From: Bacteroidetes bacterium HLUCCA01
GTDB lineage: Bacteria; Bacteroidota; Rhodothermia; Balneolales; HLUCCA01
NCBI GenBank assembly: GCA_001314545.1
Contig: LIHN01000001.1
Location: 712,180-776,179 of the forward strand
DNA length: 64,000 nucleotides
Reading direction: 5' to 3'
In this document: positions 43,554 through 52,530 of the stretch, piece after piece
How positions within the stretch are numbered: position 1 is the stretch's first letter
How the letters are laid out: every line of letters starts with the position of its first letter
Notes under the pieces: generated by a model
Told to the model about the DNA's origin: nothing
Seen by the model: the letters and a program-made list of their open reading frames with translations, nothing else
The model's database searches: none
Position numbers and translations under genes: made by a program

Positions 43554-45119
43554 ATGGTTATGAACAGACAGAAACTACTAAAACACCTGGATACCGCTGA
43601 ATACTGGGACATCATCGTCATCGGTGGCGGTGCTACCGGACTTGGCGTTGCTGTGGATGCAGCATCCCGTGGGTACAAAACCCTCCTGCTTGAAATGCAT
43701 GATTTCTCCAAAGCAACCTCAAGTCGGAGTACCAAACTGGTTCATGGAGGCGTGCGCTATCTTCAGCAGGGCGACGTTTCCCTGGTCATTGAGGCCCTTA
43801 AAGAACGCGGCCTGCTCATCCAGAATGCCCCGCACCTGGTTACCAACCAGGCGTTCATTGTACCCAGCTACGACTGGTGGAATGGTCCGTTCTACGGTGT
43901 GGGCATGAAAGTGTACGACCTGCTGGCCGGCAAGCTCGGCCTGGGTCCGTCCAAATTACTCTCGCTGGAAACAACGCTGGAACGCATCCCGACCATCGAA
44001 AAAGAAGGCCTTCGGGGCGGCGTGGTATACTATGACGGACAGTTCGATGACGCCCGTCTGGCGGTCAACCTCGCACAGACCGTGCACGACCATGGCGGAA
44101 TACCGCTGAATTATATGAAAGTAACCGGACTGCTTAAATCGCCGAAGGGCTATGTAACCGGTGTGAAAGCCACCGATGGGGAATCCGGAAAAGAATATGA
44201 GCTCAGCGCGCATGTGGTGATTAACGCTACCGGTATCTTCACCGATGATATCGTAGCCATGGATGAAGACAATCCGAAACCGATGATTGCCTTCTCACAG
44301 GGTGTCCACCTTGTGCTCGATAAGGAATTTCTGCCCGGAGATACCGCCATCATGGTACCGCACACCGATGACGGTCGCGTCTTATTCGCCGTGCCCTGGC
44401 ATGATAAGGTTATTGTGGGCACCACCGACACCCCCGTACCAAAAGCCGAACTCGAGCCCCGTCCGCTGGAGGAGGAAGTTGAATTCATTCTGCGGCACGC
44501 TGCCAAGTACATGAGCAAAGATCCCGAAAGAAAAGACGTTAAAAGTGCCTTTGCCGGGTTACGTCCTCTGGTGAAACCACCCGAAAACAAAAATACAGCG
44601 CAGATTTCGCGCAGTCATCACCTGCAGGTTTCCACCACGGGACTGGTCACCATAACCGGCGGAAAATGGACTACCTACCGCAAAATGGCTGAAGACACAG
44701 TAGACCAGGCCCTGGCTGTTGCCGGTCTTCAAGAGAAGAAATGCGTCACCGAGCATATGCGCATTCACGGGTGGCTTAAAAATGTTGACCGGGCCGACCA
44801 CCTGCACGTGTACGGGTCCGACATCGTTGGTATTAAGAACATCATTGCCGGGGATGCCTCGATGGCGGAAAAACTGCACAAGGATCTGCCCTATATCAAG
44901 GCCGAAGTGGTCTGGTCAACCCGCAACGAAATGGCCCGCACCGTTGAGGATGTGCTTTCCCGCAGGATGCGCGCCCAGCTGCTGGACGCCAGAGCCAGTC
45001 TGGAAATGGCCGCCGAAGTGGCTCGAATCATGGCCGATGAACTCGGTAAGGATGAGCAGTGGCAAAAAGACCAGATCGCAGAGTACGCCGAGGTGACCAG
45101 GCATTACGTGCTGGACTAA
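43554..45119 (+). CDS. glpD: Aerobic glycerol-3-phosphate dehydrogenase/oxidase GlpD
   Basis: This is a 521-residue FAD enzyme that oxidises glycerol 3-phosphate to dihydroxyacetone phosphate and passes electrons to the quinone pool. The dinucleotide motif DIIVIGGGATGLGVAVDAASRG is at 19-40. The FAD-contact SSRSTKLVHGGVRYLQQGD, substrate-region FAVPWHDKVIVGTTDTP and ITGGKWTTYRKMAED are all present, followed by a C-terminal helical cap. The length matches GlpD. It is preceded by a GntR operator and a cre-like site. Start at 43554 or at the ATG two codons later; neither has a strong ribosome site. With glpK and glpF downstream it completes aerobic glycerol use. Confidence 0.94.
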   Translation: MVMNRQKLLKHLDTAEYWDIIVIGGGATGLGVAVDAASRGYKTLLLEMHDFSKATSSRSTKLVHGGVRYLQQGDVSLVIEALKERGLLIQNAPHLVTNQAFIVPSYDWWNGPFYGVGMKVYDLLAGKLGLGPSKLLSLETTLERIPTIEKEGLRGGVVYYDGQFDDARLAVNLAQTVHDHGGIPLNYMKVTGLLKSPKGYVTGVKATDGESGKEYELSAHVVINATGIFTDDIVAMDEDNPKPMIAFSQGVHLVLDKEFLPGDTAIMVPHTDDGRVLFAVPWHDKVIVGTTDTPVPKAELEPRPLEEEVEFILRHAAKYMSKDPERKDVKSAFAGLRPLVKPPENKNTAQISRSHHLQVSTTGLVTITGGKWTTYRKMAEDTVDQALAVAGLQEKKCVTEHMRIHGWLKNVDRADHLHVYGSDIVGIKNIIAGDASMAEKLHKDLPYIKAEVVWSTRNEMARTVEDVLSRRMRAQLLDARASLEMAAEVARIMADELGKDEQWQKDQIAEYAEVTRHYVLD

Positions 45120-45330
45120 CACCCGTATACGCTGCGGGTTCGCATTGGGCTATGAAGTCCGGCTTTGTTTTCTGCACGATGGCCGGTCACATAGCGTTGA
45201 ACGAAAGCAACATCGGCGGGCAATCATTCCGCCGGTTTGCTATAGTTCAGCACCTACATCCGGTTGATGCCGGTCGGTTGGTATTTTTGAGGTGACGGCG
45301 GGTTGACGGATTTTCATCTGCTTCCCGTCG

Positions 45331-45963
45331 TTATCGGTTCTTATGCATCCGATGCAGGGCGTCGAAATACGCTTTAAGCTCCTGAAGGGCCCGGCCTCTG
45401 TGGCTGATTTCGTTTTTCTGTGCTGCCGGCATCTCGGCAAAGGATTGCCGGTAACCCAGCGGCATAAATACCGGATCATATCCAAAGCCCCCCTCACCAC
45501 GCTCTTCCCGCAGAATCTGCCCCTCGCAGATGCCCTCAAAGAGCTGTTCGCCCTGCGGACCAGCAAGAGCGATGACCGTGCGGAAGCGTGCACGTCTGGA
45601 AACTGTCTGAAACTGCCGCCGCTCATGGCGGTCGAGGTCATACAGGAGGCGTTCTACGTTTTGGACATACGTGGCATTTTCGCCGGCATACCGCGCGGAA
45701 TACACCCCCGGCGCACCGCCCAGCGCTTCGACCTCCAGCCCGGTATCATCGGCCAGACTGGGCATGCCCGTTGCCTGAAATGTATACCGGGCTTTTTTCA
45801 AGGCATTGGCCTGCAGTGTATCGCCATCCTCCACCACGTCCTGCAGTTCAGCAAAATCCAGCGACGATTTCAACTGTATACCGGTATCCGCCAGAACATC
45901 CTGCATTTCCCGGATTTTGTGGGTGTTGCGGGTGGCCAGAACCATGACCTCGGGCTTTTGCAT
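45331..45963 (-). CDS. rdgB: Non-canonical purine NTP pyrophosphatase, RdgB/HAM1
   Basis: This 210-residue house-cleaning enzyme hydrolyses dITP, XTP and ITP to the monophosphates. Family motifs are VLATRNTHKIREMQDVL at the start, SLADDTGLEVEALGGAPGVYSARYAG (catalytic acids and substrate loop), GFGYDPVFMPLG and the terminal SHRGRALQELKAYF. The length fits the family. It follows the PfkB kinase by 12 bases on the same strand, so the two form a small operon unrelated to the glycerol genes around them. The gap to the convergent glpD gene holds no clear terminator. Confidence 0.95.
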   Translation of the reverse strand: MQKPEVMVLATRNTHKIREMQDVLADTGIQLKSSLDFAELQDVVEDGDTLQANALKKARYTFQATGMPSLADDTGLEVEALGGAPGVYSARYAGENATYVQNVERLLYDLDRHERRQFQTVSRRARFRTVIALAGPQGEQLFEGICEGQILREERGEGGFGYDPVFMPLGYRQSFAEMPAAQKNEISHRGRALQELKAYFDALHRMHKNR

Positions 45964-45975
45964 ACCGTCTGTGTG

Positions 45976-46893
45976 TTAGTCGTGAGCAGGTATGGAACTA
46001 AGCTCTTTGAAAGCGTCATAGCGAATCCGCAGCGACTCCTGGTCAAGGTCGATCAGTCGCTCCGGACCGAAACGCTCAACGCAGTAGCTGGCCATGACCG
46101 AGCCGTAAATCACGGCGCGACGCATGTTTTCAGCGCTCAGGTCACCGCTGGCCGCCAGCCAGCCCACAAACCCGCCCATGAAGGTATCCCCGGCACCGGT
46201 AGGATCAAAAATGTCGAGAACCGGAAATGCGGGAGCTGAAAAAATTTCATTCTCCGTGAAGAGCAAGGCCCCGTGCTCACCTTTTTTGATGATCAGCGTC
46301 CTGGGTCCCATATCCTGAATGGCCACGGCTGCCTTGACCAGATTCGATTCATTGGAAAGCTCCCGGGCTTCCGAGTCGTTGATGATCAGCACGTCTACCC
46401 GCTTGAGTGTCTGCAGCAGGTCATCCTTGGCACCCTCGATCCAGAAATTCATGGTATCGCAGATTACCAGCTTCGGATTGTCAACCTGGTCGAGCACCAT
46501 TGACTGCAGCGCCGGGGCGATGTTGCCCAGACATACAAAGTCGCACTTTCGCAGATTATCCGGAATAACCGGCTTGAAATGCTCGAAGACATTCAGCTGG
46601 GTATCCAGGGTGTCCCGGGAGTTCAGGTCAAAATGATAACGACCTGCCCAGAAAAACGTCTTTCCGGATGCATCGACCGTCAGTCCGTCCAGGTTGACGC
46701 CGCGATTACGGAGCGTCTGCAGGTCAGCTTCGGCAAAATCATTGCCGACAACGCCCACCAGATTAACCTCGGGCGTGAAGTACGATGCGGTCAGGGACAG
46801 GTAGGTAGCCGAGCCACCCAGGATACGGTCGCGTTTGCCGAACGGCGTTTCAATACCATCGTAGGCAACCGACCCAACTACAAGAATGCTCAT
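45976..46893 (-). CDS. PfkB-family sugar/nucleoside kinase
   Basis: This 305-residue ribokinase-fold kinase phosphorylates an alcohol of a sugar or nucleoside with ATP. The N-terminal GSVAYDGIETPFGKRDRILGGSATY contains the PfkB Gly-Gly motif, and the second signature DPTGAGDTFMGGFVGWLAA holds the catalytic Asp and the anion hole. The substrate is not evident. Its general form is close to adenosine-kinase-like PfkB members often annotated as sugar kinase in this phylum. I chose the ATG at 46893 (MSILVVGSVAYDG), because the longer frame to 46977 adds a non-conserved stretch. It is upstream of rdgB, which might suggest nucleoside salvage (inference). Confidence 0.88.
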   Translation of the reverse strand: MSILVVGSVAYDGIETPFGKRDRILGGSATYLSLTASYFTPEVNLVGVVGNDFAEADLQTLRNRGVNLDGLTVDASGKTFFWAGRYHFDLNSRDTLDTQLNVFEHFKPVIPDNLRKCDFVCLGNIAPALQSMVLDQVDNPKLVICDTMNFWIEGAKDDLLQTLKRVDVLIINDSEARELSNESNLVKAAVAIQDMGPRTLIIKKGEHGALLFTENEIFSAPAFPVLDIFDPTGAGDTFMGGFVGWLAASGDLSAENMRRAVIYGSVMASYCVERFGPERLIDLDQESLRIRYDAFKELSSIPAHD

Positions 46894-46989
46894 GTGTATA
46901 CGTGTTTTTAAAAATGGGTAATGCGATGCGGCAGAAACATCATTTTCATCGCGCGAAAAATTCATCGGAAAATACACAACCTTGCCGGG

Positions 46990-47170
46990 AATTGCTTGAC
47001 AGCTTTTTAGTGGGGGCCGTCAGCCCGGACCAATGGGCCGGGTCGTTAGCGCGGCACTCAGGGTCAACTGGAGCCACTCACGCGAAGCTTAGGGTCAGCC
47101 CCGGCCGTTGGCGCGGACCAAAGGGCCTCACCCCGGGCAAGCCGTAAGGGCCGGACCGCAGCCATCCCTG
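46990..47170. repeat. GC-rich mosaic repeats between two minus-strand genes
   Basis: Short words recur in shuffled order: GTCAGCCC (two copies), GGACCAATGGGCC with a GGACCAAAGGGCC relative, and CGTTAGCGCGG with CGTTGGCGCGG. The 285-base gap has no gene. It could be a degraded repetitive element or structured untranslated RNA of the winged-helix gene. Confidence 0.45.
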
Positions 47171-47178
47171 CCGCGGCT

Positions 47179-47490
47179 CTACGCAAACCACCCGTTGACT
47201 ACCCGTTTCCAGTTTAGAATAGCCATACGACCCTTATCAGACAGGGCCATATAGGTTTGTTCCCTTCCCCCGGATGGCGTTTTGTTCACCAGAATAAATC
47301 CTGCTTCGCGCAGTAATTTAAGTTGTACACTTAAATTACCGTCGGTAGCCCTGACGGCATTCTTCAGAGAAGCGAAATCGGTTTCATCGCTGTTGTGCAG
47401 GGCCGCAAGGATGGCCAGACGCAGTCGGTTAGCCATTAACTTGTCTATGTTTTTATGGTCAAGATCGAGGTAATCACCGGATAAACTCAT
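47179..47490 (-). CDS. Small winged-helix transcriptional regulator (HTH_34-like)
   Basis: The 103-residue protein is a single winged-helix domain: NRLRLAILAALHNSDETDFASLKNAV, then the recognition helix DGNLSVQLKLLREAGFI and a wing with GREQTYMALSDKGRMAILNWKRVV. This matches the small winged-helix family of ArsR/MarR-like single-domain regulators. There is no sensor domain or obvious metal site. It is divergent from glpK across a shared 308-base region, so it might contribute to glpK control, though a housekeeping role is equally possible. Confidence 0.82.
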   Translation of the reverse strand: MSLSGDYLDLDHKNIDKLMANRLRLAILAALHNSDETDFASLKNAVRATDGNLSVQLKLLREAGFILVNKTPSGGREQTYMALSDKGRMAILNWKRVVNGWFA

Positions 47491-47640
47491 ACAAATCGGG
47501 GCAATGTGAAATTTTTTTTCAGGGGTTTACTGGCAGGCTGTCTTCCCAAAATACGGCGAATTCATTGAGCAGATGCTGTTTTTGTTCCGCATTGGACATC
47601 TTCTCTTAATGAACAAATTGTAAATTCGAAAAAAAACTTC

Positions 47641-47654
47641 TGAAAGCGCTTTTA
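47641..47654. promoter_or_regulatory. cre-like palindrome TGAAAGCGCTTTTA before glpK
   Basis: It contains the perfect palindrome AAAGCGCTTT and is very close to the classical LacI/CcpA operator. It shares its core with the site at 32233-32244 in the glycan locus. Confidence 0.55.
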
Positions 47655-47676
47655 TTTTGGTTGTTAAATTGTTTAA

Positions 47677-47688
47677 TTGTCTATACAA
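47677..47688. promoter_or_regulatory. GntR operator TTGTCTATACAA before glpK
   Basis: This is identical to the glpD site when read on the other strand (12 of 12). It lies 111 bases before the glpK start and immediately next to a cre-like half-site pair at 47690-47706. Confidence 0.7.
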
Positions 47689-47798
47689 CTGAAACCGCTT
47701 TTCCAAGGCGTCATCGTCAACAGGCCTTGTCGGTTTTGATCGGAAGTCAACCAATTGCAGCCAATTATGAAAAAAACCTATAACTGAAGGAAATCAAC

Positions 47799-49295
47799 AT
47801 GGAAAAATACATCCTAGCCCTTGATCAGGGTACCACAAGTTCACGCGCCATTTTGTTCAATAACAGTGGCGAGATTGTCTCGGTCGCTCAGAAAGAGTTT
47901 CGTCAGATTTATCCCAAGGCCGGATGGGTTGAGCACGACGCTCAGGAGATCTGGTCGAGCCAGGCCGGTGTTGCTGCCGAAGCCGTGGCTGCTATAGGGG
48001 CTAACGGGCTGAATCTGGCCGCCATCGGAATTACCAATCAGCGTGAGACTACCGTAATTTGGGAGCGGGAATCAGGCAAGCCGATACACAATGCCATTGT
48101 ATGGCAGGATCGGCGTACGGCCGAGTACTGTGACGAGCTGAAAGCCAGGGGCCTGGCCGAAAAAATTCAGCAGAAAACCGGTCTGGTGGTGGATGCCTAC
48201 TTCTCCGGAACCAAGGTCAAGTGGATCCTGGACAATGTAGAAGGTGCCCGTGAGCGCGCGAAAAAGGGCGAGCTGGCCTTCGGGACGATCGATTCCTGGC
48301 TGGTGTGGAACCTGACACGCGGCGATCTGCACATCACCGATGTTACCAATGCCTCCCGGACCATGTTGTTCAACATCAACACCATGGACTGGGACGATGA
48401 AATCCTCTCCATCATGGACATCCCCCGGGAACTCCTTCCCGAAGTCAAGCAAAGCAGCGAGGTGTACGGCAACACCAAAACCACCATCTTCGCCAGCAAA
48501 ATCCCCATCGCGGGCATCGCGGGCGACCAGCAGGCAGCGCTTTTCGGACAGATGTGTACCAAACCCGGCATGGTTAAAAACACCTACGGTACGGGTTGCT
48601 TTATGCTCATGAACATCGGCGACAAGCCGGTTCCTTCCAAAAACAATCTGCTTACCACGGTAGCCTGGAAAATCAACGGGAAAACCGAGTATGCGCTGGA
48701 AGGATCCATTTTCATCGCCGGTGCCGTTGTGCAATGGCTGCGTGACGGACTGGGCGTAATCCGCGAGTCGCGCGATGTTGAGTATTTTGCCAACAAAGTT
48801 GACGACTCTGACGGCGTGTATCTGGTTCCGGCCTTTGCCGGTCTGGGCGCCCCCTACTGGAACCAGTATGCACGGGGCACCATGGTAGGCATTACCCGCG
48901 GAACGACGGCCGCTCACCTGGCGCGCGCAGCACAAGACTCCATCGCCTATCAGACCCTGGATGTCCTGGGTGCGATGCAGGCCGACTCCGGCATCGATAT
49001 AGCCGAGCTGCGGGTTGACGGCGGTGCAACGGTCAACGACACCCTCATGCAATTTCAGAGCGACATCCTGCAGGTTCCGGTCTCCCGTCCGAAAGTGACC
49101 GAAACCACGGCATTGGGCGCCGCCTACCTGGCCGGACTGGCCGTCGGGTACTGGAAAGATGTGGATGAAATCCGCAAGCAATGGCAGGAAGACCGCAAGT
49201 TCAGCCCGGAAATGGAAGACGCCAAAGTTGCCGAACTGACCCGGGGCTGGAAGCGGGCCATCAAGGCCGCTCAGGTCTGGGCAGACGATAAATAA
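47799..49295 (+). CDS. glpK: Glycerol kinase GlpK
   Basis: This 498-residue FGGY-family kinase converts glycerol and ATP to glycerol 3-phosphate. Motifs are [17 protein letters not shown] (phosphate 1), [33 protein letters not shown] (glycerol-binding region), [13 protein letters not shown] (phosphate 2) and [21 protein letters not shown] (adenosine motif). The length is that of bacterial GlpK. GAAGGAAA precedes the ATG by about eight bases. Downstream glpF gives the usual kinase-facilitator pair. Control by the GntR/UTRA protein and by a cre-binding factor is inferred from upstream sites. Confidence 0.97.
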   Translation: MEKYILALDQGTTSSRAILFNNSGEIVSVAQKEFRQIYPKAGWVEHDAQEIWSSQAGVAAEAVAAIGANGLNLAAIGITNQRETTVIWERESGKPIHNAIVWQDRRTAEYCDELKARGLAEKIQQKTGLVVDAYFSGTKVKWILDNVEGARERAKKGELAFGTIDSWLVWNLTRGDLHITDVTNASRTMLFNINTMDWDDEILSIMDIPRELLPEVKQSSEVYGNTKTTIFASKIPIAGIAGDQQAALFGQMCTKPGMVKNTYGTGCFMLMNIGDKPVPSKNNLLTTVAWKINGKTEYALEGSIFIAGAVVQWLRDGLGVIRESRDVEYFANKVDDSDGVYLVPAFAGLGAPYWNQYARGTMVGITRGTTAAHLARAAQDSIAYQTLDVLGAMQADSGIDIAELRVDGGATVNDTLMQFQSDILQVPVSRPKVTETTALGAAYLAGLAVGYWKDVDEIRKQWQEDRKFSPEMEDAKVAELTRGWKRAIKAAQVWADDK

Positions 49296-49309
49296 ACGCC
49301 ACAGATAAT

Positions 49310-49337
49310 CCGGCAGCCGCGCACCTGCGGCCGCCGG
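49310..49337 (+). terminator. GC-rich hairpin after glpK
   Basis: CCGGCAGCCGC and GCGGCCGCCGG form an 11-position stem with one mismatch and a six-base loop, 15 bases after the glpK stop. Only a short T run follows, so it may attenuate rather than end transcription into glpF. Confidence 0.5.
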
Positions 49338-49451
49338 GTTTATACGCAGCGCAGAACCCGGGTACCGATACACCCGATCCGCGCATACCATGTCTTAGTA
49401 TCGTTTTAAAAACAAACACCGTAACAAAAATCAATATAGGAGATTCATACG

Positions 49452-50216
49452 ATGAGTCCTTTCTTAGGTGAATTCATTGGTACCGCCATCCTGATTCTAT
49501 TGGGTAACGGCGTGGTTGCCAACGTGGTTCTGAATCAGACCAAAGGCAACAACAGCGGCTGGATTGTCATTACCCTGGGTTGGGGTATGGCGGTATTTAC
49601 CGCAGTTTATGTGACCGGCCAGTTCAGCGGGGCACATATCAATCCGGCTGTGACCGTGGGTCTTGCAACGGCCGGACTATTCGACTGGGCCATGGTTCCC
49701 ATGTACATCGGCGCACAGATGCTCGGCGCAGCCTTCGGCGCCCTGCTGGTATGGCTGGCCTACAAAGACCACTTCGCCGCAACCGAAGATGGTGGCGCCA
49801 AGCTGGCCGTCCACTCCACCGGTCCCGCCATCCGCAACACCGGATCGAATCTGATCACCGAGATCATCGGTACCGTTATGCTGGTTTTCGGCGTGTTCTA
49901 CCTGGCAAGCCCCGGCTTTACCTCCATTGACGGGGAGTTACTGCAGGCCATAACCATTGACGGACAGCAGGTCGGGTTCGGACTGGGATCACTCTCTGCC
50001 CTGCCTGTAGGTCTGCTGGTACTGGCCATCGGCCTGAGCCTTGGCGGTCCGACCGGATACGCCATCAACCCGGCACGCGACCTGGGTCCGCGTATTATGC
50101 ATGCCATCCTGCCTATTCCCAACAAAGGAAGCAGCGACTGGGGCTACGCGTGGATTCCGGTGGTTGGTCCGATTCTCGGTGCCGTTATCGCCGCTTACAT
50201 CTTTATGGCGTTTTAG
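49452..50216 (+). CDS. glpF: Glycerol uptake facilitator GlpF (MIP/aquaglyceroporin)
   Basis: This 254-residue channel has six membrane helices and both pore motifs, HINPAVTVGLA and AINPARDLGPRI. The Asp after the second NPAR is the aquaglyceroporin mark, so glycerol rather than only water should pass. It opens FLGEFIGTAILILLGNGVVANVVL, as in GlpF. The ribosome site AGGAGA lies nine bases before the ATG. It follows glpK by 156 bases. Dihydroxyacetone could also enter through it, which would suit the dhaKLM genes downstream (inference). Confidence 0.95.
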   Translation: MSPFLGEFIGTAILILLGNGVVANVVLNQTKGNNSGWIVITLGWGMAVFTAVYVTGQFSGAHINPAVTVGLATAGLFDWAMVPMYIGAQMLGAAFGALLVWLAYKDHFAATEDGGAKLAVHSTGPAIRNTGSNLITEIIGTVMLVFGVFYLASPGFTSIDGELLQAITIDGQQVGFGLGSLSALPVGLLVLAIGLSLGGPTGYAINPARDLGPRIMHAILPIPNKGSSDWGYAWIPVVGPILGAVIAAYIFMAF

Positions 50217-50392
50217 ACCACCCACATCGTTCTGCAGCCGGTAAACCCGTAGCGATGAGCCATCCACATCAGCTCCCGCTTACACCGCATGCCGGCTGCC
50301 AGCAACGATGCTCCTTTTCCCCAAACCCTCTCAATTATTATAGTCAGCCCGACTACGACCTTAACCCCTTAGATACTATTTCGGAGATTGTT

Positions 50393-51109
50393 ATGAAAAA
50401 AAAACTGTTAACGGCCACATCGCTGCTCATGCTGGGCATGCTGGCCATCCCAACCCATACCGCAACCGCACAAGACCTGAGCGTTGATGCAGGCATGACC
50501 CTCACCAGCCGATTTATTTACCGTGGCGCTGAACTCGGAAACTCACCCAACGTTCAGGCCATGGTTGGCATCAACTCCGGGGGCTTCTCCCTGTACGGAT
50601 GGGGATCGCACAGCCTCGGCCAGGACGACAACGCCTACAAAGAAGTGAAATTCTGGGCCAATTACACCCTGGATCTGGGTGAATTCAACCTGACGCCACA
50701 GATCGAAAATCATTTCAACGCATATACTGATTTGTTTGATTTCGATGAAAACACCACCACCCATGTCTTTCAGGCTTCGGCAAAGCTGGCCGGAAAGGGC
50801 GAGGCAGCCCCGGACCTGATGATCGGGTACGCATTCGGAAGCCCCGTTGAAGGCACCATCTACGCTGAAGCAGGCTACGCTTTCGCCTCCGGCGACTATG
50901 GGATGCGGGCATTCGTATCAACCCAGTATTCCGACGGACCCGGATTCGTTGATCTGGGATACAACAGCAAGTTTGTAGTTAACCAAATTGGCGTTTCCGC
51001 AAGCCGGACCCTGCAAATATCTGATTCCTTCAGCCTGCCTCTGGGCATCTCGCTGATTGTGAATCCGAAAACCGAGCGCATCTTCACCGCAGCAAGCTTC
51101 AGCTTCTGA
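50393..51109 (+). CDS. Small outer-membrane protein, TorF-like porin candidate
   Basis: This 238-residue protein has a signal peptide (MKKKLLTATSLLMLGMLAIPTHTATAQ) and a beta-rich body ending in an aromatic residue (AASFSF), as outer-membrane barrels do. The opening LSVDAGMTLTSRFIYRGAELGNSPNVQAMVG resembles the TorF putative porin family. I chose the ATG at 50393 for the signal peptide. It lies between glpF and dhaK and ends in its own strong terminator. Context suggests an outer-membrane channel for glycerol or dihydroxyacetone, but this is unproven and the family has no firm function. Confidence 0.75.
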   Translation: MKKKLLTATSLLMLGMLAIPTHTATAQDLSVDAGMTLTSRFIYRGAELGNSPNVQAMVGINSGGFSLYGWGSHSLGQDDNAYKEVKFWANYTLDLGEFNLTPQIENHFNAYTDLFDFDENTTTHVFQASAKLAGKGEAAPDLMIGYAFGSPVEGTIYAEAGYAFASGDYGMRAFVSTQYSDGPGFVDLGYNSKFVVNQIGVSASRTLQISDSFSLPLGISLIVNPKTERIFTAASFSF

Positions 51110-51120
51110 TTCGTCTGTCT

Positions 51121-51163
51121 GAGGGTGGCTTCGGCCCCGGCGGAAGTCGCCCTCCACGTTTTT
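51121..51163 (+). terminator. Rho-independent terminator after the outer-membrane protein gene
   Basis: GAGGGTGGCTTC at 51121-51132 pairs with GAAGTCGCCCTC at 51143-51154 over 12 positions (two G-T wobbles) with a 10-base GC-rich loop. Then CACG and a run of five T follow. It separates the outer-membrane protein gene from dhaK. Confidence 0.75.
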
Positions 51164-51195
51164 ACCCTCTACACCTCCCAACCATCTGAACCGCC

Positions 51196-52269
51196 ATGAA
51201 AAAACTCATCAATAACCCCGACGACGTACTGCGCGAGCAGCTTGAAGGCATGCAACTGGCCCACCACGACCTGATACACATACATCTGGATCCGGCGTTC
51301 ATCACCCGAAAAGAGGCCACCCCGAAAGGTAAGGTCGCCCTTATCTCCGGCGGCGGCAGCGGACATGAACCCATGCACGGCGGTTTTGTGGGATACGGCA
51401 TGCTGGATGCGGCCTGCCCCGGTGAAATATTCACCTCCCCCACACCCGACCAGATGTACGAGGCAGGCAAAGCCGTTGAAGCCGGTGCAGGTATCCTCAA
51501 CCTGGTCAAGAACTACACCGGCGATGTAATGAACTTTGAAATGGCGGCCGATATGCTCATGGCCGATGGCATCAAGGTACAGAATCTGATTATCGATGAC
51601 GATGTAGCCGTTAAAGACAGCCTCTACACCGCCGGTCGACGCGGCGTCGGAACCACGGTCCTCATGGAAAAAATTGTAGGCGCCGCTGCCGAAGACGGTT
51701 ATACCCTGGAGCAGCTCTCCACCCTGGCCCGGAAAGTAAACCGGTATGGCAGAAGCATGGGAATGGCACTGACCTCCTGCATCACACCGGCCAACGGCTC
51801 CCCCAGCTTTGAAATCGGCGATGACGAAATGGAAATCGGTATCGGCATTCACGGTGAGCCCGGCATTCAGCGTGAAAAAATGAAAACCGTGGATGAAATC
51901 ACCGAAATGATGACCCTGGGCATACTCGAAGATCCGGCCTATCACCGCCAGCTGCGTGCGTGGAGCCCCGAAAAAGGAGAATGGATTGATGTGGCAGAAA
52001 CCGATGAGCCCTTCGGCAGCGGCGACCAGGTGATCGCGTTTGTCAACAGCATGGGCGGTACTCCGGTGAGCGAACTGTATGGCGTGTATCGCAAGATGAA
52101 CGAAATCATCGAAAAAAAGGGACTCACGGTGGTTCGCAATCTCATCGGCCCCTACATCACCTCCCTTGAAATGCAGGGCTGCTCGATAACCCTGCTGAAG
52201 GCAGACGAGGAAATCCTGAAATACTGGGACGCCCCGGCACACACTCCGGCCCTGCGTAAGGGCATGTAA
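51196..52269 (+). CDS. dhaK: Dihydroxyacetone kinase, substrate-binding subunit DhaK
   Basis: This 357-residue subunit binds dihydroxyacetone covalently through a His as a hemiaminal. Motifs are [41 protein letters not shown] near the start, [16 protein letters not shown], and [15 protein letters not shown] with the reactive His. The length matches E. coli DhaK. In PTS-type systems DhaL carries ADP as cofactor, rephosphorylated by DhaM. All three subunits are here, but dhaK is separated from dhaL by a strong terminator. Confidence 0.96.
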   Translation: MKKLINNPDDVLREQLEGMQLAHHDLIHIHLDPAFITRKEATPKGKVALISGGGSGHEPMHGGFVGYGMLDAACPGEIFTSPTPDQMYEAGKAVEAGAGILNLVKNYTGDVMNFEMAADMLMADGIKVQNLIIDDDVAVKDSLYTAGRRGVGTTVLMEKIVGAAAEDGYTLEQLSTLARKVNRYGRSMGMALTSCITPANGSPSFEIGDDEMEIGIGIHGEPGIQREKMKTVDEITEMMTLGILEDPAYHRQLRAWSPEKGEWIDVAETDEPFGSGDQVIAFVNSMGGTPVSELYGVYRKMNEIIEKKGLTVVRNLIGPYITSLEMQGCSITLLKADEEILKYWDAPAHTPALRKGM

Positions 52270-52530
52270 TAAGGGTGTTTCCAAACTGATTATGATCGCC
52301 AAACGATCAGACAGCCACCAATTCCCGTCGCATTTCGACGATACTAGGTAAATCTGCAGCGTTTTAGCTAACCATGCTGCAAAAAACCGGTCGAATGCAA
52401 GCGAATGGCAACACACATTCCCCCATCGAAACGGCCTGCATCACTCCACTGTTGAAATGGTGGTGGTGCAGGCTTTTTTTAATGGCATTAGTTTCGTATT
52501 TGTTACCAAACCGACTCAATTATTGCTCCT
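52270..52530 (+). promoter_or_regulatory. Gap between dhaK and dhaL
   Basis: 261 non-coding bases hold a strong terminator (52434-52480) and then an AT-rich stretch of 50 bases before dhaL. A separate dhaL promoter or readthrough control must lie here; no operator of the two classes above was found. Confidence 0.45.
52434..52480 (+). terminator. Strong rho-independent terminator between dhaK and dhaL
   Basis: GCCTGCATCACTCCA pairs with TGGTGGTGGTGCAGGC around a short loop (GTTGAAA region), followed by seven T at 52474-52480. Stem and U-tract make it the clearest terminator in the window. Confidence 0.8.

Larger units (their letters stand above)
47491..47798. promoter_or_regulatory. Divergent region, winged-helix gene / glpK, with three operator-like sites
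   Basis: This 308-base AT-rich region has TGAAAGCGCTTTTA (47641-47654), a GntR operator (47677-47688) and TGAAACCGCTTTTCCAA (47690-47706). The glpK ribosome site GAAGGAAA lies about eight bases before the ATG. The region thus holds the same two operator classes as the glpD promoter. No gene is recognised. Confidence 0.65.

Noticed and set aside
47527-47754. Small minus-strand frame in the glpK upstream region
   Set aside because: It covers the operator sites, has no ribosome site and shows no family features.
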